This document shows positions 8,728 through 18,041 of a DNA stretch of 64,000 nt, piece after piece (position 1 is the first letter of the stretch; each line of letters begins with the position of its first letter). Under the pieces are notes generated by a model. That model was not told where the DNA came from and ran no database searches. It saw nothing but the letters and a program-made list of their open reading frames with translations. Source of the stretch: DASQHL01 sp963843685 (GTDB lineage: Bacteria; Chloroflexota; Dehalococcoidia; DSTF01; JACRBR01); the NCBI GenBank assembly GCA_963843685.1, contig CAWJLO010000010.1, forward strand, positions 496,001-560,000, read 5' to 3'. The translations under genes were made by a program, and so were the position numbers.

Positions 8728-9840
8728 TCAGGACGGGGTGTTGAGCTCGTCGATGAGCTGGCGTATGCGGCCGAAGTTGTGGCCCGCGTGCATTGCCAGC
8801 CGCGCCAGGTCGACGCAGTCGTCGTCCTTCGCCTCCTCCGCCGTCACGCCGATCGCCTCGATGCGCCCGTGTGTGACCGCGTCGCGGAAGTTGTCGTTGA
8901 TCGTCCGCAGACGCTCCGGAGCCGGCGCGCGCTGCAGCCGCAGCACCAGCCGCTCGCCGACGTATCGCGCCGAGTGGTAGTTGGCGTAGAAGCGCTCGAT
9001 CGTGCGGATCGCCTCGTCGTTCGTCGCCGCGACCTCGAACAGCGAAAGGTCCTCCGGCGACACGAACCCCTTCTCGACGAGGTGCTCCCGCACGAACGTC
9101 ATCCACTCGCTCCAGTAGGAGCTGCCGGGCGGCTGCAGCAGCACCACCGGCCGAAGGGCCGTCTTGCCGGTCTGCATCAGCGTCAGCAGCTCGAACGCCT
9201 CGTCCAGCGTGCCGAACCCACCGGGCAGCAGCACGAACGCGTCCGACTCCTTCATGAACGTGATCTTGCGCGTGAAGAAGTACTTGAAGTCGATGAGTTT
9301 GGGGTCGCCGGCGATGAACTCGTTGGCGCCCTGCTCGATGGGAAGCTTGATGCCGACGCCGAAGCTCTGCTCCGCGCCCGCGCCCTCGTGCCCCGCCGCC
9401 ATGATGCCCGGACCGGCGCCCGTGATCACCATCCAGCCGCGCTCCGCGATGCCGCGCGAGAAGTCCCGCGTAGCGGCGTACTCCGGGTGGTCCTCGGTGG
9501 TGCGTGCGGAGCCGAAGATGCTCACCTTCCGGATGCCGCGGTACGGCGCGAAGATGCGGAACGCGCGACCCAGCTCCCGCAGCGATCGGCTGACGAGCTT
9601 CAGCTCGCCACGGTTGGCCGTGCGCGCCATCCGGAATGCCGTCTGCAGGATGTCTTCGACCAGGTCGCCATCCGCAGGCGCCACGGACGTGACGAGCGCC
9701 TCGATCTGGTCGTCGAGCGCACGGTCGCCCGAGCCGGAGCGCCGGCGCATGCGCTGGCGCGTCGGGGTGGTGCGGCGGGATTTCGGCTCCAGCGGCTCGA
9801 CGCCGGTGACGCCGCGAGAGATCTCTTGTCGGTTGGTCAT
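8728..9840 (-). CDS. LOG-family (TIGR00730-like) nucleotide phosphoribohydrolase-type protein
   Basis: 370 residues. A Rossmann-like core is preceded by about 100 basic and helical residues. Diagnostic motifs are VSIFGSARTTEDHPEY, TGAGPGIMAAGHEGA and the family signature LLPGGFGTLDEAFE. LOG proteins cleave cytokinin nucleotide monophosphates; the long N-terminal extension is seen in bacterial two-domain members often misnamed lysine decarboxylase. A C-terminal helical region (about residues 300-370) follows. It reads as a single-gene unit with no strong ribosome site before ATG 9840. Confidence 0.85.
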   Translation of the reverse strand: MTNRQEISRGVTGVEPLEPKSRRTTPTRQRMRRRSGSGDRALDDQIEALVTSVAPADGDLVEDILQTAFRMARTANRGELKLVSRSLRELGRAFRIFAPYRGIRKVSIFGSARTTEDHPEYAATRDFSRGIAERGWMVITGAGPGIMAAGHEGAGAEQSFGVGIKLPIEQGANEFIAGDPKLIDFKYFFTRKITFMKESDAFVLLPGGFGTLDEAFELLTLMQTGKTALRPVVLLQPPGSSYWSEWMTFVREHLVEKGFVSPEDLSLFEVAATNDEAIRTIERFYANYHSARYVGERLVLRLQRAPAPERLRTINDNFRDAVTHGRIEAIGVTAEEAKDDDCVDLARLAMHAGHNFGRIRQLIDELNTPS

Positions 9841-9935
9841 GCCAATATGATCGCATATCGCGCGGTCCGCCGGAGTCAGGGTTTACGCTGGTCGAGGATC
9901 GTTCAGCTACGGAGGATCGGTCGGGGCGGCCCGAG

Positions 9936-10379
9936 CTATCGTCGGCCGCGAAACAGATCCTTGATCTGACCGATGACCCCGCCGCCACCGCCGCCGCGGC
10001 GCGTCTGCTGCCACACCCGCTGGGCCGACGCCGCGCGCCGCAGCCCGGATACGCGCTCCTTCATGATCTCGCGCACGCGGTCCGACTCCCCCGCGTCCAA
10101 CCACCAGCCGTGGCCCTCCGAGCAGGCGTCCAGCTCCAGGTTGTACGCCCGGTAGTTGAAGGCGTGCATCGGCTGCTCGCAGACCGGGCACTGGAGCACG
10201 CTCTCGTGCTTGGAGTACTCGATCGTCCCGATCCGCTGCTCCTCGTCCGCGACGGTGGACTCCAGCGCCGCCAGCTCGTCGTAGTCGTACCAGGCGCCGC
10301 GGCAGGCCGGGCAGCGGTCGATGTCGATGCCGTGCTCGCGCTCCGTCTTCAGCTCGCTGCCGTCTCGCGGGCAAAACAT
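9936..10379 (-). CDS. Zinc-ribbon (zf-TFIIB type) protein
   Basis: 147 residues. Two cysteine clusters are present: CPRDGSEL with CPACRGAWYDYDEL, then CPVCEQPM with CSEGHGWWLDAGE. The CPxCxGxWxDxxEL pattern is that of zf-TFIIB ribbon proteins. A basic, Gly-rich tail ends in QIKDLFRGRR. Start ATG 10379 follows GAGGGG at 5 bases. Function unknown; such proteins are often small regulatory or scaffold zinc proteins. Confidence 0.8.
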   Translation of the reverse strand: MFCPRDGSELKTEREHGIDIDRCPACRGAWYDYDELAALESTVADEEQRIGTIEYSKHESVLQCPVCEQPMHAFNYRAYNLELDACSEGHGWWLDAGESDRVREIMKERVSGLRRAASAQRVWQQTRRGGGGGGVIGQIKDLFRGRR

Positions 10380-10460
10380 GGTGACCCCTCTCACACGCGC
10401 GCCTGCGTCCTCTACAGCCTAGAATGCAGCGATTGGCGGCCGCAAAGGGAGCGCAAGTCG

Positions 10461-11245
10461 ATGACGAACACGTACTGGAACGCGGAGGTGTACGACCGCA
10501 TCGGCAAGCCCATGCGGCGCTGGGCGCAGCAGGTGATCGACGACCTCAAGCTCACCGGCGACGAGACGGTGCTGGACGCCGGTTGCGGCAGCGGCTCCGT
10601 CACGTTCGACCTGCTCGAGCGGAACTGCCGCGCGGCAAGATCTACGCCGTCGACGCGTCGGCCGAGATGATCGCCTCGCTGACGAAGACGATGGAGGAGC
10701 GCGGCGTCACGAACGTCGTGCCGGTCCACGCCAGCCTCACCGACTTCGAGCTGCCGGAGCGCGTCGACCGCATCTTCTCGAACGCCGTCTTCCACTGGAT
10801 CCCGGACGACGATGCGCTCTTCGGCTGCCTGTTTCGCGCGGCGAAACCGGGCGCGAAACTACGGGCGCAGTGCGGCGGCTACGGCAACAACGCGCACGTG
10901 CTGGCGTCCGTGGCTGCCGTGCGCAAAGACGACCGGTTCGCCCAGTACCTGGACGGGTTCAGCGACAGCAAGAAGTACCGCACGCCGGAGCAGGCGAAGG
11001 ACTCCCTTGAGCGCGCCGGCTTTCGCGACGTGCGCGCGTCGCTCTTCGACGCGCCGGTGCCATTCGAGGACATCGGCGAGGCGGCGCTGTACGTGAAGAC
11101 GATCCTGCTGCGCGACCACGTTGCCCGCCTGCCCGGCGACCTGGGCGACGCATACGCCCGCGCCGTCGTCGAGGAGACGGTGCGACGATGGGGCGCGCCC
11201 TACACGGCCGACTACGTGCGCCTCGACATCTGGGCGACGCGTTGA
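10461..11245 (+). CDS. Trans-aconitate-methyltransferase-like SAM methyltransferase (frameshifted)
   Basis: Motif I VLDAGCGSGSVTFDLLE is in the first frame from ATG 10461 (AAGGGAG upstream). The continuation LPRGKIYAVDASAEMIASL, FSNAVFHWIPDDDALF and AQCGGYGNNAHVL is in another frame to 11245. One base appears to be missing near 10625; this is the only break in the window that is a loss rather than a gain. The NAVFHWIPDDDAL segment and overall pattern resemble Tam, which methylates trans-aconitate, but specificity is not certain. Confidence 0.78.
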
Positions 11246-11252
11246 GCACGCC

Positions 11253-12169
11253 GTGACCATCGACCGCGCAGACATCCGACGTCAACGACTTCATCATGGA
11301 CGCTGTGAACGCCGCGCTGCCGGGCTACCGCACACGCGTGCTCACGGCGGAGGCGATGCCGCCCGCGCTCAACGAGCTGTGGCGCCTACACGTCCGACAC
11401 GACAACGTGCTGCTGGACCTCGTGCTGCGCCGCTACCGTCACGGCGTCACCTGGCACGCGGACGGCGACACGCACCAGCCGGAGCGCGAGGCGCGGGCGC
11501 TGGAGCACGCGCGGGCGCACGGCATCCCCGTCCCGAAGCTCTACGGCCACGGCAAGGACTGGACGCTTGTCGAGCACGTCACCGGCCGCATTCTCGTGCC
11601 GCGCAGGCAGGCGGCGGACGTCGACCCGCGGGCGGTGCGCTCGCTAGCCGGCGTGTTGCGCGAAGCTGCACCGCTTGCCCCCGCCCGACGGCCCGTTCCC
11701 GCCCGTCACGACGGTCGATGCCATTGCCACCATCAAGTCGCGGGCGGAAGCCGCGCACGACGAACGCCTGACGCGTCTCGCGGCGCGCCTGCGGCCAATC
11801 GACGACGCGCCGCCCGTGTTTGTCCACGGCGACGCCAACCTCGGCAACGTGCTGTTCGACGACGACCTGGATGTGCGGGCGCTCATCGACTGGGAGGACA
11901 GCGCGATCGCCGATTACCGCTTCGACGTCGTCACGACGCACCGATTCCTGATGCGGCGCTGCCCCGCCGTCGCGCCGGACTTCATCGCCGCGTACGAAGA
12001 AGCGAGTGACGCGCCCGTGCGCGACCTGGCGCAGTGGTCGGCGCTGCACTCGCTGCGCGCCCGCGCCGTCGCCGACGCGCTGCGGGACGTGGCGCCGGAC
12101 CTGGGCGTGACGAACACCGACGAGGACTACGCCGAGGCGGAGGAGCTGCTCGCCGCCGCCGGCTGGTGA
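11253..12169 (+). CDS. APH-family phosphotransferase (frameshifted)
   Basis: MDAVNAALPGYRTRVL to LAGVLR (from ATG 11296) continues after one extra base near 11663 as KLHRLPPPDGPFPPV and the catalytic FVHGDANLGNVLFDD and ALIDWEDS to 12169. GTG 11253, just after the previous stop, may be the real start: TIDRADI followed by DVNDFIMDAVN requires another extra base near 11277. The catalytic HGDxxxxN and D(W)E metal site are intact, as in the phosphotransferase enzyme (choline kinase/APH) superfamily. Substrate unknown. It sits between two methyltransferase genes. Confidence 0.75.
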
Positions 12170-12173
12170 CCGT

Positions 12174-12179
12174 TATCCT
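12174..12179 (+). promoter_or_regulatory. -10 element of a leaderless transcript
   Basis: TATCCT lies 6 bases before ATG 12186 and no Shine-Dalgarno sequence is present, so the transcript would begin at or near the start codon. Confidence 0.5.
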
Positions 12180-12185
12180 CCACGC

Positions 12186-12936
12186 ATGGCCCGCATCGAC
12201 TACAACGCCGTTGCCTCGGACTACGACCGCGCGCGCGGGCTGCCGCCGGACGCCATCGGCGCCTGGCGCGACGCGCTGCGGCCGTACTTCCCGGCCGGCG
12301 AGCGGTCGCGCGTGCTCGACCTCGGCGCCGGCACGGGGGTCTTCGCCCGCGCCTTCGCCTCGTGGTTCGACGCCGAGATCGTCGCCGTGGAGCCGTCGGC
12401 CGGCATGCGCGCCGAGGCCGCGCGGCTGAGCGACGACCCGCGTATCGCGATCGTCGGCGGCGACGCGCAGCACATCCCGCTCCACGCCGGCACGTGTGAC
12501 GCCGCGTGGCTCTCGACGATGATCCACCACGTCCCGGATCTCGCCGCCTGCGCGCGTCGAGCTACGTCGCGTGCTCCGGACCGGCGCGCCGGTGCTGATC
12601 CGCAGCGCCTTCCCCGGCCGCGCCGACCTCGTCTCGCTGTTCCGCTGGTTCCCGGAAGCGGCGCGCGTCGTCGACACGTTTCCGTCCGTTGAGGCGACGA
12701 TCGCCGCGTTCGACCACGCCGGCTTCGCGTTCGAGCGGCTCGACTCCATCCCGCAGGTCTCGGCCCCCTCGCTCCGGGCTTCGCTTGAGCGCGTGCGTCT
12801 ACGCGCCGACACCACGCTCCGCGGCATTAGTGACGAAGCGTACGCCGCCGGTCTCGCGCGGCTGGAGGCGGCTGCGGCTGCCGCGACGGAGCCCGCGCCG
12901 GTGGTCGATCGGCTGGATCTGCTGGTGCTGCGGTAG
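12186..12936 (+). CDS. Class I SAM-dependent methyltransferase (frameshifted)
   Basis: MARIDYNAVASDYDRARG leads into motif I VLDLGAGTGVFARAFASW, VAVEPSAGMRAEAARL and the WLSTMIHHVPDLAACAR segment. One extra base near 12560 then shifts the frame to ELRRVLRTGAPVLIRSAFPG, ending VVDRLDLLVLR at 12936. With the base removed the protein is about 250 residues, typical for this UbiE/methyltransferase-11 type. No ribosome site is present; the start appears leaderless. Substrate unknown. Confidence 0.78.
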
Positions 12937-12938
12937 CC

Positions 12939-12976
12939 TTGACAAGTGTGTAATTTACTGATAGCGTAATTATGCC
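12939..12976 (+). promoter_or_regulatory. Promoter and likely operator of the toxin-antitoxin pair
   Basis: TTGACA (12939-12944), a 17-base spacer and TAGCGT (12962-12967) form a promoter directly before ATG 12977. GTAATT occurs twice (12950-12955 and 12966-12971), one copy inside the spacer and one overlapping the -10. This AT-rich island in very GC-rich DNA is a natural binding site for the AbrB-type antitoxin. There is no Shine-Dalgarno site, so the message is probably leaderless or nearly so. Confidence 0.6.
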
Positions 12977-13273
12977 ATGGGCAAGACCAGAATCGTCCGC
13001 CAGCTCCGCAACGGCCAGATCACCATCCCCAAGGAGTTCCGGGAGGCGCTGCACCTCGAGCCGGACGACTTGCTGGCCGTCACGCTCGAAGACGGCAAGC
13101 TGGAGGTGGCCGGAGTGAAGACGCGTCCCGCCACCGGCTCGCCGTGGCTGAAGGAGCTGTACGACCTCTTCGCACCGGCGCGCCAGCGGATCCTCGAAAG
13201 CGGCATGAGCGACGAAGAGATCAACGCCGAAATCGACGCAGCGATTGAAGAAGTGCGCCGTCAAGGCCGTTGA
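12977..13273 (+). CDS. AbrB/MazE-type antitoxin
   Basis: 98 residues. The N-terminal swapped-hairpin DNA-binding domain reads VRQLRNGQITIPKEFREALH and ends LAVTLEDGKLEVAG, typical of SpoVT/AbrB antitoxins. The C-terminal half (ELYDLFAPARQRILESGMSD to AIEEVRRQGR) is helical and should bind the toxin. The stop overlaps the TTG start of the PIN gene (TTGA). Such antitoxins repress their own promoter together with the toxin. Confidence 0.85.
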   Translation: MGKTRIVRQLRNGQITIPKEFREALHLEPDDLLAVTLEDGKLEVAGVKTRPATGSPWLKELYDLFAPARQRILESGMSDEEINAEIDAAIEEVRRQGR

Positions 13274-13689
13274 GGGCCGTCATCGACACGAATGTGCTTG
13301 TTCGCGCACTGATCAACCCGCAGAGCCCCTGGGGTCAGCTGCTTGCGCGCGAGGCCGAGTTCACGCACGTCACATCGCCTGAGATCATCCGCGAGTTCCT
13401 CGGCGTACTGGGGCGACCACGCATTCATCGATGGATCGATCCGAGCGGCTCGGGCTCGTACGTAGAGTCGGCACTTGAGATCGCCGGTCGAGCGGAAGTC
13501 GTAACGGCGACGCCGATCGCGGGCATCAGCAGAGACGCCGACGACGACAAGCTCTTCGCCTGCGCGATCGCGGGCGCGGCCGATGTCATCGTCAGCGAGG
13601 ATGCCGACGTCCTCGACGTGGGCGCGTACGAAGGCGTGCGCACCGTCCGCACCGCCGAGTTCCTACGCCTGCTCGACGCGGCCCGGTAG
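13270..13689 (+). CDS. PIN-domain toxin (putative ribonuclease)
   Basis: 139 residues. The PIN core begins AVIDTNVLVRALINPQSPW, supplying the first acidic residue. EIIREFLGVL follows, and ISRDADDDKLFACAIAG plus VSEDADVLDV supply the later Asp cluster for metal-dependent RNA cleavage. It starts with TTG overlapping the antitoxin stop, so the pair is translationally coupled. This matches the COG1569-type PIN toxins paired with AbrB antitoxins. All acidic positions I can identify are present, so it looks active. Confidence 0.85.
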   Translation: MRAVIDTNVLVRALINPQSPWGQLLAREAEFTHVTSPEIIREFLGVLGRPRIHRWIDPSGSGSYVESALEIAGRAEVVTATPIAGISRDADDDKLFACAIAGAADVIVSEDADVLDVGAYEGVRTVRTAEFLRLLDAAR

Positions 13690-13762
13690 CCCCTACCTCA
13701 CCCCCGGCCTACACTACCCCTCGCCCGAAACACGCAGCGCGCACAACGAGGAGCCACGCACC

Positions 13763-15417
13763 ATGCCCGAGATCGACGGCGCAACACTGATCGCCCGCTC
13801 GCTGAAGCAGCACGGCGTCGACTACATGTTCGGCATCGTCGGCGTGCCCGTCGTGCCGATCGCCTTCGCCGCACAGCGCGAGGGGATCAAGTACATCGGC
13901 ATGCGGCACGAGCAGTCGGCCGCGTACGCCGCACAGGCGGTCGGCTACCTGACCGGCCGGCCGGGGGCGTGCCTCGTCGTCTCCGGGCCTGGCATGACGA
14001 ACGCGATCTCCGGCCTCGCCAACGCCTGGTCGAACCGCTGGCCGATGATCCTGCTCGGCGGCTCCTCCGACATGTCGCAACACGGCATGGGCGCGTTCCA
14101 GGAGGCGCCGCAGGTCGAGGCGGCCCGCCCCTTCTGCAAGTACGCGGCGGAGGTCGACCGCATCGACAAGATCCCGTACTTCGTCGAGCAGGCGGTCCGC
14201 ACGTCCATCTACGGCCGCCCCGGCGCCGTGTACCTGGACCTCCCCGGCGACATCATCAGCGGAAAGATCGACGACGCTGGCGTGTCGCAGAAGCCGCGCG
14301 TGCCCGAGCCGCCGCGCTCGCTCGCCGATCCCGCCGCAGTGCAGGCCGCCATTGCCGCCCTGAAGACGGCCGAGCGCCCGCTCGTCGTCGTCGGCAAGGG
14401 CACGGCGTACGCGGACGCCGCCACGGACGTACGCGAGTTCATCGAGGCGACGCAGCTCCCGTTCCTCGCTTCACCCATGGGGAAGGGCGTGATGCCGGAC
14501 GACCACCCCCTCTCGACGGCGCCCGCGCGCTCGCACGTGCTCCAGAACGCCGACCTCGTGCTGCTGCTCGGCGCGCGGCTCAACTGGATCATGCACTTCG
14601 GCCTGCCGCCGCGCTGGAACCCGGACGTGCGCGTGATCCAGCTCGACATCGCCGCCGACGAGATCGGCACGAACGTCCCGGCGGAGGTCGCGCTCGTCGG
14701 CGACGCGAAGGCCGTCGTCGGCCAGCTCAACGCGGCGCTCCGCGAGCAGCCGTGGCAGTTCGCCGCCGAAAACACGTGGCGCACCGGCATCGCGAAGAAG
14801 ATCGAGGAGAACCGCGCGTGCAACGCAGCCGATGCTCGACGACGACAGCGCCGCCGATGGGCTACTACCGGGCGCTCCGCGACATCCGCGACGTGCTCCC
14901 CCGCGACGCCATCATCTGCAGCGAGGGCGCCAGCACGATGGACATCGGCCGGACGGTGCTGCCGAACTTCGAGCCGCGGCACCGGCTCGACGCCGGATCG
15001 TTCGGGACGATGGGCGTCGGTCTCGCGTTCGCCATCGCCGCGCAGGCCGTGAACCCCGGCAAGCGCGTCGTCGCGGTGGAGGGCGACTCCGCGTTCGGCT
15101 TCAGCGGCATGGAGGTGGAGGTGGCGTGCCGTTACGCGATGCCCATCACGTTCATCATCCTGAACAACAACGGCATCGGCGGCGGGCCGAGCACGCTCGA
15201 CCCCGAGAAGGTGTGGCCGACGGCGTACGTCCCGAACGCGCGCTACGAGAAGGTGATCGAGGCGTTCGGCGGCGACGGCTACTACGTCGAGGACCCGGCG
15301 GAGCTGCGGCCGACGCTGGAGAAGGCGCTCGCCAGCAACCGGCCGAACGTCGTGAACATCATGATCAGCGCCCAATCCCGCCGGAAGCCCCAGCAGTTCG
15401 AGTGGCTCACGCGGTGA
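13763..15417 (+). CDS. ThDP-dependent 2-hydroxyacyl-CoA lyase / oxalyl-CoA decarboxylase family (frameshifted)
   Basis: About 550 residues in three domains. The N-terminal domain has FGIVGVPVVPIAFAAQ, RHEQSAAYAAQAVGYL with the ThDP-activating Glu, GPGMTNAISGLANAW and MGAFQEAPQVEA. The C-terminal domain has GFSGMEVEVA and LNNNGIGGG in the ThDP-binding region beginning EGDSAFG. These resemble 2-hydroxyacyl-CoA lyase more than acetolactate synthase. Two single-base gains near 14819 and 14850 bring the frame from ATG 13763 to ALRDIRDVLPRDAI and onward. The ribosome site GAGGAG is 9 bases upstream. Nearby CoA-transferases elsewhere in the window fit acyl-CoA chemistry. Confidence 0.82.
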
Positions 15418-15428
15418 CCGGACGGTGA

Positions 15429-15888
15429 TTAGTCGATAGTCTCTACCGACTCGGTCGCCAGCCGCGCCACGTTCGCCATTGACCGCGCGAAGACGCGCAT
15501 CAGGTGCGGCCGCACGACCGCCGCGAACACGATCTCGCCAAGCGGGCCGAGCGGCGGGCGGAAGTCCTCGACCCACGTGAAGATCGTGCCGTTCTCGACG
15601 GCGATCGAGCAGGAACGATCCGCTGCCGTGAAACTGGCCGCGATGCTCCACGTCCATCCGGTGCGGCGGCTCCCACGCCGTGATCGCCATTACGTCCTTC
15701 ACGATCGGCTGGCCGAACAGCTCGCTCGTCACGTGCATCACGGCCCCGACGCCCTGCTTCTCCGGCGTTACGATCTCCAGCTTGCGCACGTCCACCATCC
15801 ACGCGGCCTGGTGCTCCAGGTCGGCGAGCACGGCCCACACGCGCTCCGGCGGCGCCGCGATGAACCTTCGAATCTCCAGATATGCCAT
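15429..15888 (-). CDS. SRPBCC (polyketide cyclase/START-like) protein (frameshifted)
   Basis: MAYLEIRRFIAAPPERVW and ADLEHQAAWMVDVRKLE, then GVGAVMHVTSELFGQ, form the N-terminal half of a START-like ligand-binding fold. After one extra base near 15610 it continues AVENGTIFTWVEDFRPPLGP and VRPHLMRVFARSMANVARLA, ending ESVETID at 15429. Total length about 152 residues is normal for the family. It lies one base downstream of the hydrolase gene and is probably its operon partner. The longer frame running on to 14209 is antisense to the ThDP enzyme and not real. Confidence 0.75.
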
Positions 15889-15889
15889 G

Positions 15890-16682
15890 TCACTCCGCCA
15901 GGAACGCGCCGATCTCCTCCACCACCCGCTCCGGGTGGCTCCAGATCATCCCGTGCCCCGCGCCTTCGACGATGCAGAGGCGGTTGTCCGGGATCTCGCG
16001 CGCCATCAACGTCTGGAAGCGCAGCGGCGTCAGGATGTCGTCGGCGCCCGCGAGGATGAGCGTCGGCGCCGGGATCTGCTTCAGCCGCGACTCCGTGTTG
16101 GCGCTCAGCACCGCCCGCACGTGGCGCTCGTACGCGTCCTGCGGCTGCCAGAGGTCGTTGGCGGCCGTGCGGCGCACCATCTCGTCGATGAAGCCCTCGC
16201 GGCGGTAGTCCTCATACGTGTACACGCTCCAGAACGTCGCGCGGCAGTAGTCCTCGCGCGAGAGCGTGCGCCGCAGCAGCGCCTGCCCCTCGAAGATCGC
16301 CGGCGCCGCGCGGATCGCCGCTGGTGTACGTGCTGACCAGGGCAAGCCGCCGCACGCGCTCCGGGTGCCGGATGGCGATCTCCTGCGCGATGACGCCGCC
16401 CATCGACACGCCGACGACGTCCGCGCGCTCGATCCCCAGCGCGTCGAGCAACCCCAGCGCGTCGCCGGCCATGTCGACGACGTCGTACTGCGCCTCCACC
16501 TGCGACGAACGCCCGACGTCGCGATTGTCGAAGCTGATGCAGCGGAAGCGCTTCGAGAGCGGCGCGCACACCGGCGCCCAGCCGCGATGGTCGACGCCGA
16601 GGCCCTGGATGAAGAGCACCGGCTGTCCCGCGCCGTCGTCGCGGTAGTGCAGCTCGATGTCGCCGACGTTGGTCGCTGGCAT
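15890..16682 (-). CDS. Alpha/beta-fold hydrolase (frameshifted)
   Basis: Start ATG 16682 after CAGGAG. The N-terminal part has DIELHYRDDGAGQPVLFIQG and the nucleophile elbow GVSMGGVIAQ (catalytic Ser). After one extra base near 16325 the frame changes to AIRAAPAIFEGQALL, then the Asp region LILAGADDILTPL and the His region VEGAGHGMIW. The reconstructed length is about 263 residues. The triad Ser-Asp-His is complete across the break. Family range includes 3-oxoadipate enol-lactonase and haloperoxidase-like esterases; substrate unknown. Confidence 0.82.
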
Positions 16683-16710
16683 GTATCTCCTGACGTGGAT
16701 CTTGGGCGGC

Positions 16711-16716
16711 TATACT
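16711..16716 (+). promoter_or_regulatory. -10 element of a leaderless transcript
   Basis: TATACT sits 6 bases before ATG 16723, in the 40-base divergent gap with the hydrolase gene. No Shine-Dalgarno site is present. Confidence 0.5.
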
Positions 16717-16722
16717 CGCCGC

Positions 16723-16950
16723 ATGGTCAACGCGTGGCGGCGGTTCACGGCGAAGCTCCGGCGCCTCTGGCAGCTCGTGGTCCTGTTCTGCGTGCTGCGC
16801 ATCGTCGCCGGCGTGGCCTTCATCGTCCTCTTCGACCGCGGCGCCGTCGCCTGGGGCTGGGAGCTTACGGGCATTGTCGCCGCCATGCTCGTCGTGTACG
16901 TCAGCGTCGCGCTCGCCGTGCGATGGTGGGCGCCGCCGCGCCGCGCCTAA
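16723..16950 (+). CDS. Small two-helix membrane protein
   Basis: 75 residues. The basic N-terminus MVNAWRRFTAKLRRLWQ is followed by membrane helices at about residues 18-38 and 46-66, then WWAPPRRA. No family recognised. A longer upstream frame exists, but ATG 16723 is supported by TATACT exactly 6 bases before it. The 3' end overlaps the SPFH gene, which converges on it. Confidence 0.5.
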   Translation: MVNAWRRFTAKLRRLWQLVVLFCVLRIVAGVAFIVLFDRGAVAWGWELTGIVAAMLVVYVSVALAVRWWAPPRRA

Positions 16951-17903
16951 CTCACCGTCCCTTCGCGCGCCGGTGGTTCGGCCGGTGGGGTCGGCGGCGT
17001 CCCCATCGTCGTCTCGAAACCCGTGCCCACGCGCACGCGCGGCCGGTCGGGCCCGCCGGCCTGGGCGCTGTTGGCCGCGGCCGTGATCGCCTCGAACAGG
17101 CCGAACGGCACCGGCAGGACGATGGTGCTGTTCTTCTCGGTGGCGATCTCGGACAGGGTCTGCAGGAGGCGCAGCTGGATCGTCGCCGGGTTGTCGGACA
17201 TCACGCGGCCAGCCTCTGCCAGCCGTTCCGACGCCTGCAGCTCGCCGTCGGCGTTGATCACCTTCGCGCGGCGCTCGCGCTCGGCCTCCGCCTGCCGCGC
17301 CATCGCGCGCTGCATCCCCTGCGGCAGCTCAACGTCCTTCACCTCGACCGTCGAGACCTTCACGCCCCACGGCTCCGTCTGCTCGTCGATGATCGTCTGC
17401 AGCCGCTCGTTGATGTGCTCGCGCTCCGAGAGCACTTCGTCGAGCATCGATTGGCCCAGCACGCTCCGCAGCGTCGTCTGGGCGATCTGCGACGTCGCCC
17501 GGAAGTGGTCCAGTACCTTGACGACAGCGTCCTCCGGGTCGATGACGCGGAAGTAGATGACGGCGTTGACCTTCACCGTGACGTTGTCCTTCGTGATGCA
17601 CTCCTGGCTGGGCACGTCCATCGTCACCGTGCGCAGGTCCATCTTCACCATCCGGTCGACGATGGGCAGGATCACGAACAGGCCGGGCCCGCGCGCGCCG
17701 ACGAGCCGCCCCAGCCGGAAGATCACGCCGCGCTCGTACTCGGACACGATCTTCACCGAGTAGAACCAGACGATGAAGCCCCACGGCGGGATCAGCAGGA
17801 AGAACGAGAAGACGGTGAGCAACCAGCGGACTACGGAGGCGAGGCCGCCCTCGTCTTTCGCTCGCTCGTCGTCGGGAAGGGTCGGTGGGATCTGGCTCGC
17901 CAC
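16947..17903 (-). CDS. SPFH/band 7 (stomatin/slipin) membrane protein
   Basis: 318 residues. One membrane segment (about residues 24-48, LLTVFSFFLLIPPWG) leads into the SPFH domain: YERGVIFRLGRLVGARGPGL, VDVP-type strand TMDVPSQECITKDNVTVKV, DPEDAVVKVLDHFRATSQIA and the coiled region MQRAMARQAEAERERRAKVI. The C-terminus is Pro/Gly-rich. Slipins scaffold membrane microdomains and often pair with NfeD, but no NfeD gene is adjacent. Start GTG 17903 follows AAAGGAG at 7 bases. Confidence 0.9.
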   Translation of the reverse strand: MASQIPPTLPDDERAKDEGGLASVVRWLLTVFSFFLLIPPWGFIVWFYSVKIVSEYERGVIFRLGRLVGARGPGLFVILPIVDRMVKMDLRTVTMDVPSQECITKDNVTVKVNAVIYFRVIDPEDAVVKVLDHFRATSQIAQTTLRSVLGQSMLDEVLSEREHINERLQTIIDEQTEPWGVKVSTVEVKDVELPQGMQRAMARQAEAERERRAKVINADGELQASERLAEAGRVMSDNPATIQLRLLQTLSEIATEKNSTIVLPVPFGLFEAITAAANSAQAGGPDRPRVRVGTGFETTMGTPPTPPAEPPAREGTVS

Positions 17904-18041
17904 GGGTGACTCCTTTCAACGGAACGGGGATGTTCCGACTCGATCATTGTACGCGCTTCACACCGTAGCCGATTGCATCGGAGGCGCCGCGCGGTCTAGC
18001 ATACGCGCCACACGCAACACGGAACGAGGAGCGCCAGAACG

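Noticed and set aside
14209..15420. Continuation of the SRPBCC frame beyond its break
   Set aside because: After the one-base shift near 15610 the real protein ends at 15429; the rest is antisense to the ThDP enzyme.
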